The notes below the pieces were generated by a model. It was not told the DNA's origin. It did no database searches and saw only the letters and a program-made list of their open reading frames with translations. DNA of 8,693 bases. It comes from an uncultured Bacteroidales bacterium (GTDB taxonomy: Bacteria; Bacteroidota; Bacteroidia; Bacteroidales; Marinilabiliaceae). The stretch covers positions 1 through 8,693 of the forward strand of contig CAKUVM010000058.1 of assembly GCA_934699135.1 (NCBI GenBank), in the 5' to 3' direction. Below are positions 6,920 to 8,693 of this stretch, piece after piece. Positions within the stretch are counted from its first letter, which is position 1. Each line of letters starts with the position of its first letter. The position numbers and the translations under genes were made by a program.

Positions 6920-8323
6920 ATGATCACATCCGACACCATTTGCGCCATATGCACCCCCGCCGGCAGCGGAGCCATAGCCACCCTGCGCCTTTCGGGGCCC
7001 AAGGCCATTGACATTGCCGACAAGGTGTTCCACCCCGCGGGAGCCGGCAAGCAGCTGGCCGAACAACCCGCACGCACGCTGCACTACGGCACGGCGGTCG
7101 ACACCGCCGGCACTGTGATGGATGACGTTGTAGCGGCCATATATCGCGCGCCACACTCCTACACGGGCGAGGACACCGTGGAGCTCTCATGCCACGGCTC
7201 GCGGCTGGTGCAGAGGCGCATATTACAATCCCTAATAGCCGCCGGAGCCAGGATGGCCACAGCGGGAGAATTCACCAAGCGCGCGTTCGTCAACGGCAAG
7301 ATGGATCTCAGCCAGGCCGAGGCCGTGGCGGACATGATTTCCGCGGAGAGCGAGGCGGCGCGGCGCGTGGCGTATAACCAGATGAGGGGCGGCTTCTCTC
7401 GGCAACTCGCCGAACTGCGCGGGCAGCTCGTACACTTCGCGTCGATGCTGGAGCTGGAGCTAGACTTTAGCGAGGAGGACGTGGAGTTTGCCGACCGCGG
7501 CGAGCTGACAAGCCTCATTGACCACATCTTGCAGGTGGTGACGCGCCTGGCGGATTCTTTCAGGCTCGGCAACGCCATAAAAGGCGGCGTGCCGACGGCC
7601 ATTGTGGGCGCGCCCAATGTGGGCAAGAGCACGCTGCTCAACGCCCTGCTGTGTGAGGAGCGGTCCATTGTGAGCGATGTAGTAGGCACCACGCGGGACA
7701 CTGTGGAGGAGAGCCTCTCCATTGCCGACCTGACATTTAGGCTGATTGACACCGCCGGCATCCGCGACACCACAGACGTGGTCGAGGCCGAGGGCGTGCG
7801 CCGCTCAAAGGCGGCCGTGAGCAAAGCGCTGGTGGTGATCTTGATGACCGACGCGGCCGCGGGGGCCGAGGGCTCGGCGCAAGCGGTGCGCGAGGTGCGG
7901 CAGTTCATGCGCCCCGACGACCAGAGCCTCATCGTGGCCATAAACAAGACGGACGTCACGCCCGCCGAGTGGGCCACGGACCGTTGGCGACGCGAAGTGG
8001 GCGCCGCCGCGGTGGTGCGTATGGCGGCCAAAGAGGGCCTTGGCGTAGACGAGCTGCGCCAACGCATGGTGGAGGCCGTGAGCGGGCAAGACACCGTGGT
8101 GGGCGAAGACGTGGTGGTGACCAACGCGCGCCACTATGAAGCCCTAGTGGCCGCGCGCGAGGCCCTGCTGCGCGTGAGCACCGGACTGGCCTCGGGCCAA
8201 GGGGGCGAGCTGGTCTCGATGGACTTGCGCGACGCCACAGACGCCTTGGCATCGATAACGGGCGAGGTGAGCAGTCAGGATGTCCTGAACAACATATTCA
8301 AGAATTTCTGCGTGGGGAAATGA
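6920..8323 (+). CDS. mnmE: tRNA uridine-5-carboxymethylaminomethyl(34) synthesis GTPase MnmE
   Basis: Potassium-dependent GTPase that works with MnmG to install carboxymethylaminomethyl groups on wobble uridine 34 of certain tRNAs, using a 5,10-methylene-tetrahydrofolate carbon; it acts in the cytoplasm as a dimer. The 467 residues show the complete family layout. An N-terminal folate-binding domain (about 1-120) carries DTICAICTPAGSGAIATLRLSG-like sequence and GEFTKRAFVNGKMDL (116-130). A helical domain flanks an inserted G domain with P-loop GAPNVGKST (230-238), GTTRDT (256-261), DTAGIRDT (277-284), NKTD (342-345) and a G5-like MAAKEG (368-373). The C-terminus FCVGK (463-467) retains the conserved cysteine C464. 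The start is the ATG at the family's usual N-terminus. It is divergent from the glycosidase and has its own promoter. No terminator is obvious after the stop, where AT-rich DNA begins. Confidence 0.98.
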   Translation: MITSDTICAICTPAGSGAIATLRLSGPKAIDIADKVFHPAGAGKQLAEQPARTLHYGTAVDTAGTVMDDVVAAIYRAPHSYTGEDTVELSCHGSRLVQRRILQSLIAAGARMATAGEFTKRAFVNGKMDLSQAEAVADMISAESEAARRVAYNQMRGGFSRQLAELRGQLVHFASMLELELDFSEEDVEFADRGELTSLIDHILQVVTRLADSFRLGNAIKGGVPTAIVGAPNVGKSTLLNALLCEERSIVSDVVGTTRDTVEESLSIADLTFRLIDTAGIRDTTDVVEAEGVRRSKAAVSKALVVILMTDAAAGAEGSAQAVREVRQFMRPDDQSLIVAINKTDVTPAEWATDRWRREVGAAAVVRMAAKEGLGVDELRQRMVEAVSGQDTVVGEDVVVTNARHYEALVAAREALLRVSTGLASGQGGELVSMDLRDATDALASITGEVSSQDVLNNIFKNFCVGK

Positions 8324-8450
8324 CAAATGTAGGAAGATGTGATTAAGGGATTTAAAGCTGGAATTTGTCCACACTCCAAAGTTCACATAATACTTGATGA
8401 ATCTAAAGAATAAACTCTTTACGCAACTATAACCGAATTTATTGTTAATA
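8324..8450 (+). other. AT-rich spacer at a compositional boundary
   Basis: The 127 bases between mnmE and the next gene are strongly AT-rich. A weak AAAGA/TCTTT pairing (8405-8409 with 8416-8420) is the only hairpin noted, and no good terminator or consensus promoter is visible. A TTTG at 8364-8367 precedes a poor -7 candidate near 8389-8396, which I do not call as a promoter. Confidence 0.4.
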
Positions 8451-8693
8451 ATGAATAGCAAACCACACATATGGTCTATTGATAAGTTATTAGGTAAGAA
8501 TCTAATCATCCCAGATTATCAACGTCCATATAAATGGACAGACAAAAACATAACTGATCTCATTCTTGATATTCAAAAAAGTATAGAGGAAAGCCGAAAG
8601 TACGCCAATTTTAAATATCGTATAGGTACAGTTATACTTCATATAAATAAAAACAATGAGTATGAGATTGTTGATGGTCAACAACGTATACTA
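8451..8693 (+). CDS. DUF262-family (GmrSD-like) protein, N-terminal part, cut by window end
   Basis: The frame is open from ATG 8451 to the last base, giving 81 residues with no stop. Two motifs mark the DUF262 domain of the ParB/sulfiredoxin-like fold: IPDYQRPYKW (20-29) and VDGQQRIL (74-81). Between them lies the usual IGTVIL strand (58-63). In GmrS/GmrSD type IV restriction enzymes and several related anti-phage proteins, DUF262 binds and hydrolyses nucleotide, with the DGQQR motif central, and drives a partner DUF1524 HNH nuclease. Whether this gene carries that nuclease domain, or the neighbours needed for a full system, lies beyond the window. An in-frame stop at 8430-8432 limits the start to this ATG or a TTG at 8442. 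A+T-rich codon use contrasts sharply with mnmE next door and suggests acquisition by transfer. The family call is firm; a defence role is inferred. Confidence 0.85.
   Translation, partial: MNSKPHIWSIDKLLGKNLIIPDYQRPYKWTDKNITDLILDIQKSIEESRKYANFKYRIGTVILHINKNNEYEIVDGQQRIL

Noticed and set aside
7159..8124. Long minus-strand open frame (321 codons) opposite mnmE
   Set aside because: It lies entirely antisense to an intact MnmE with all G-domain motifs. Its serine/threonine/arginine-rich composition is what antisense reading of GC-rich DNA gives.
8364..8396. TTTG plus a TACTTG-containing -7 candidate before the DUF262 gene
   Set aside because: The -7 candidate has two mismatches to TAnnTTTG, and such weak matches are expected by chance in AT-rich DNA.

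Overview
The window looks like a chromosomal segment from a GC-rich member of the Bacteroidota, probably Bacteroidales. Four intergenic regions carry the phylum-specific -7 motif TAnnTTTG, two of them with TTTG about 20 bases upstream. Gene starts lack clear Shine-Dalgarno sequences and several are preceded by A-rich leaders. A secreted GH127-type arabinofuranosidase next to acetate-fermentation genes fits a gut or oral anaerobe. The genus cannot be fixed from this sequence.

Layout. Bases 1-359 are a non-coding leader with one promoter-like box. A secreted right-handed beta-helix protein of unknown function follows (360-1604, +). Next comes tRNA-Ser(UGA) (1690-1777, +) with its own consensus promoter and a strong 3' hairpin. 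Bases 1821-2141 hold no gene I can support. The pta-ackA pair (4516-2211, -) encodes the acetyl-CoA to acetate plus ATP route; it has a shared upstream promoter, a long structured leader and a terminator after ackA. Upstream of it on the same strand, but separated by its own terminator, is a secreted zinc/cysteine-type GH127-like glycosidase (6787-4811, -). Divergent from that is mnmE (6920-8323, +), a tRNA-modifying GTPase.

Just after the mnmE stop the base composition falls from about two-thirds G+C to about one-third. At 8451 an AT-rich gene begins and runs off the end of the window. Its 81 visible residues carry the paired motifs of the DUF262 (GmrS/GmrSD-type) nuclease family, which is typical of anti-phage defence islands.

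Together the window is mostly housekeeping: acetate and energy metabolism, tRNA-Ser, and wobble-uridine modification. It also holds one carbohydrate-scavenging enzyme and the edge of what is probably a horizontally acquired defence region on the right. The most interesting points are that edge gene and a possible two-state RNA leader ahead of pta.
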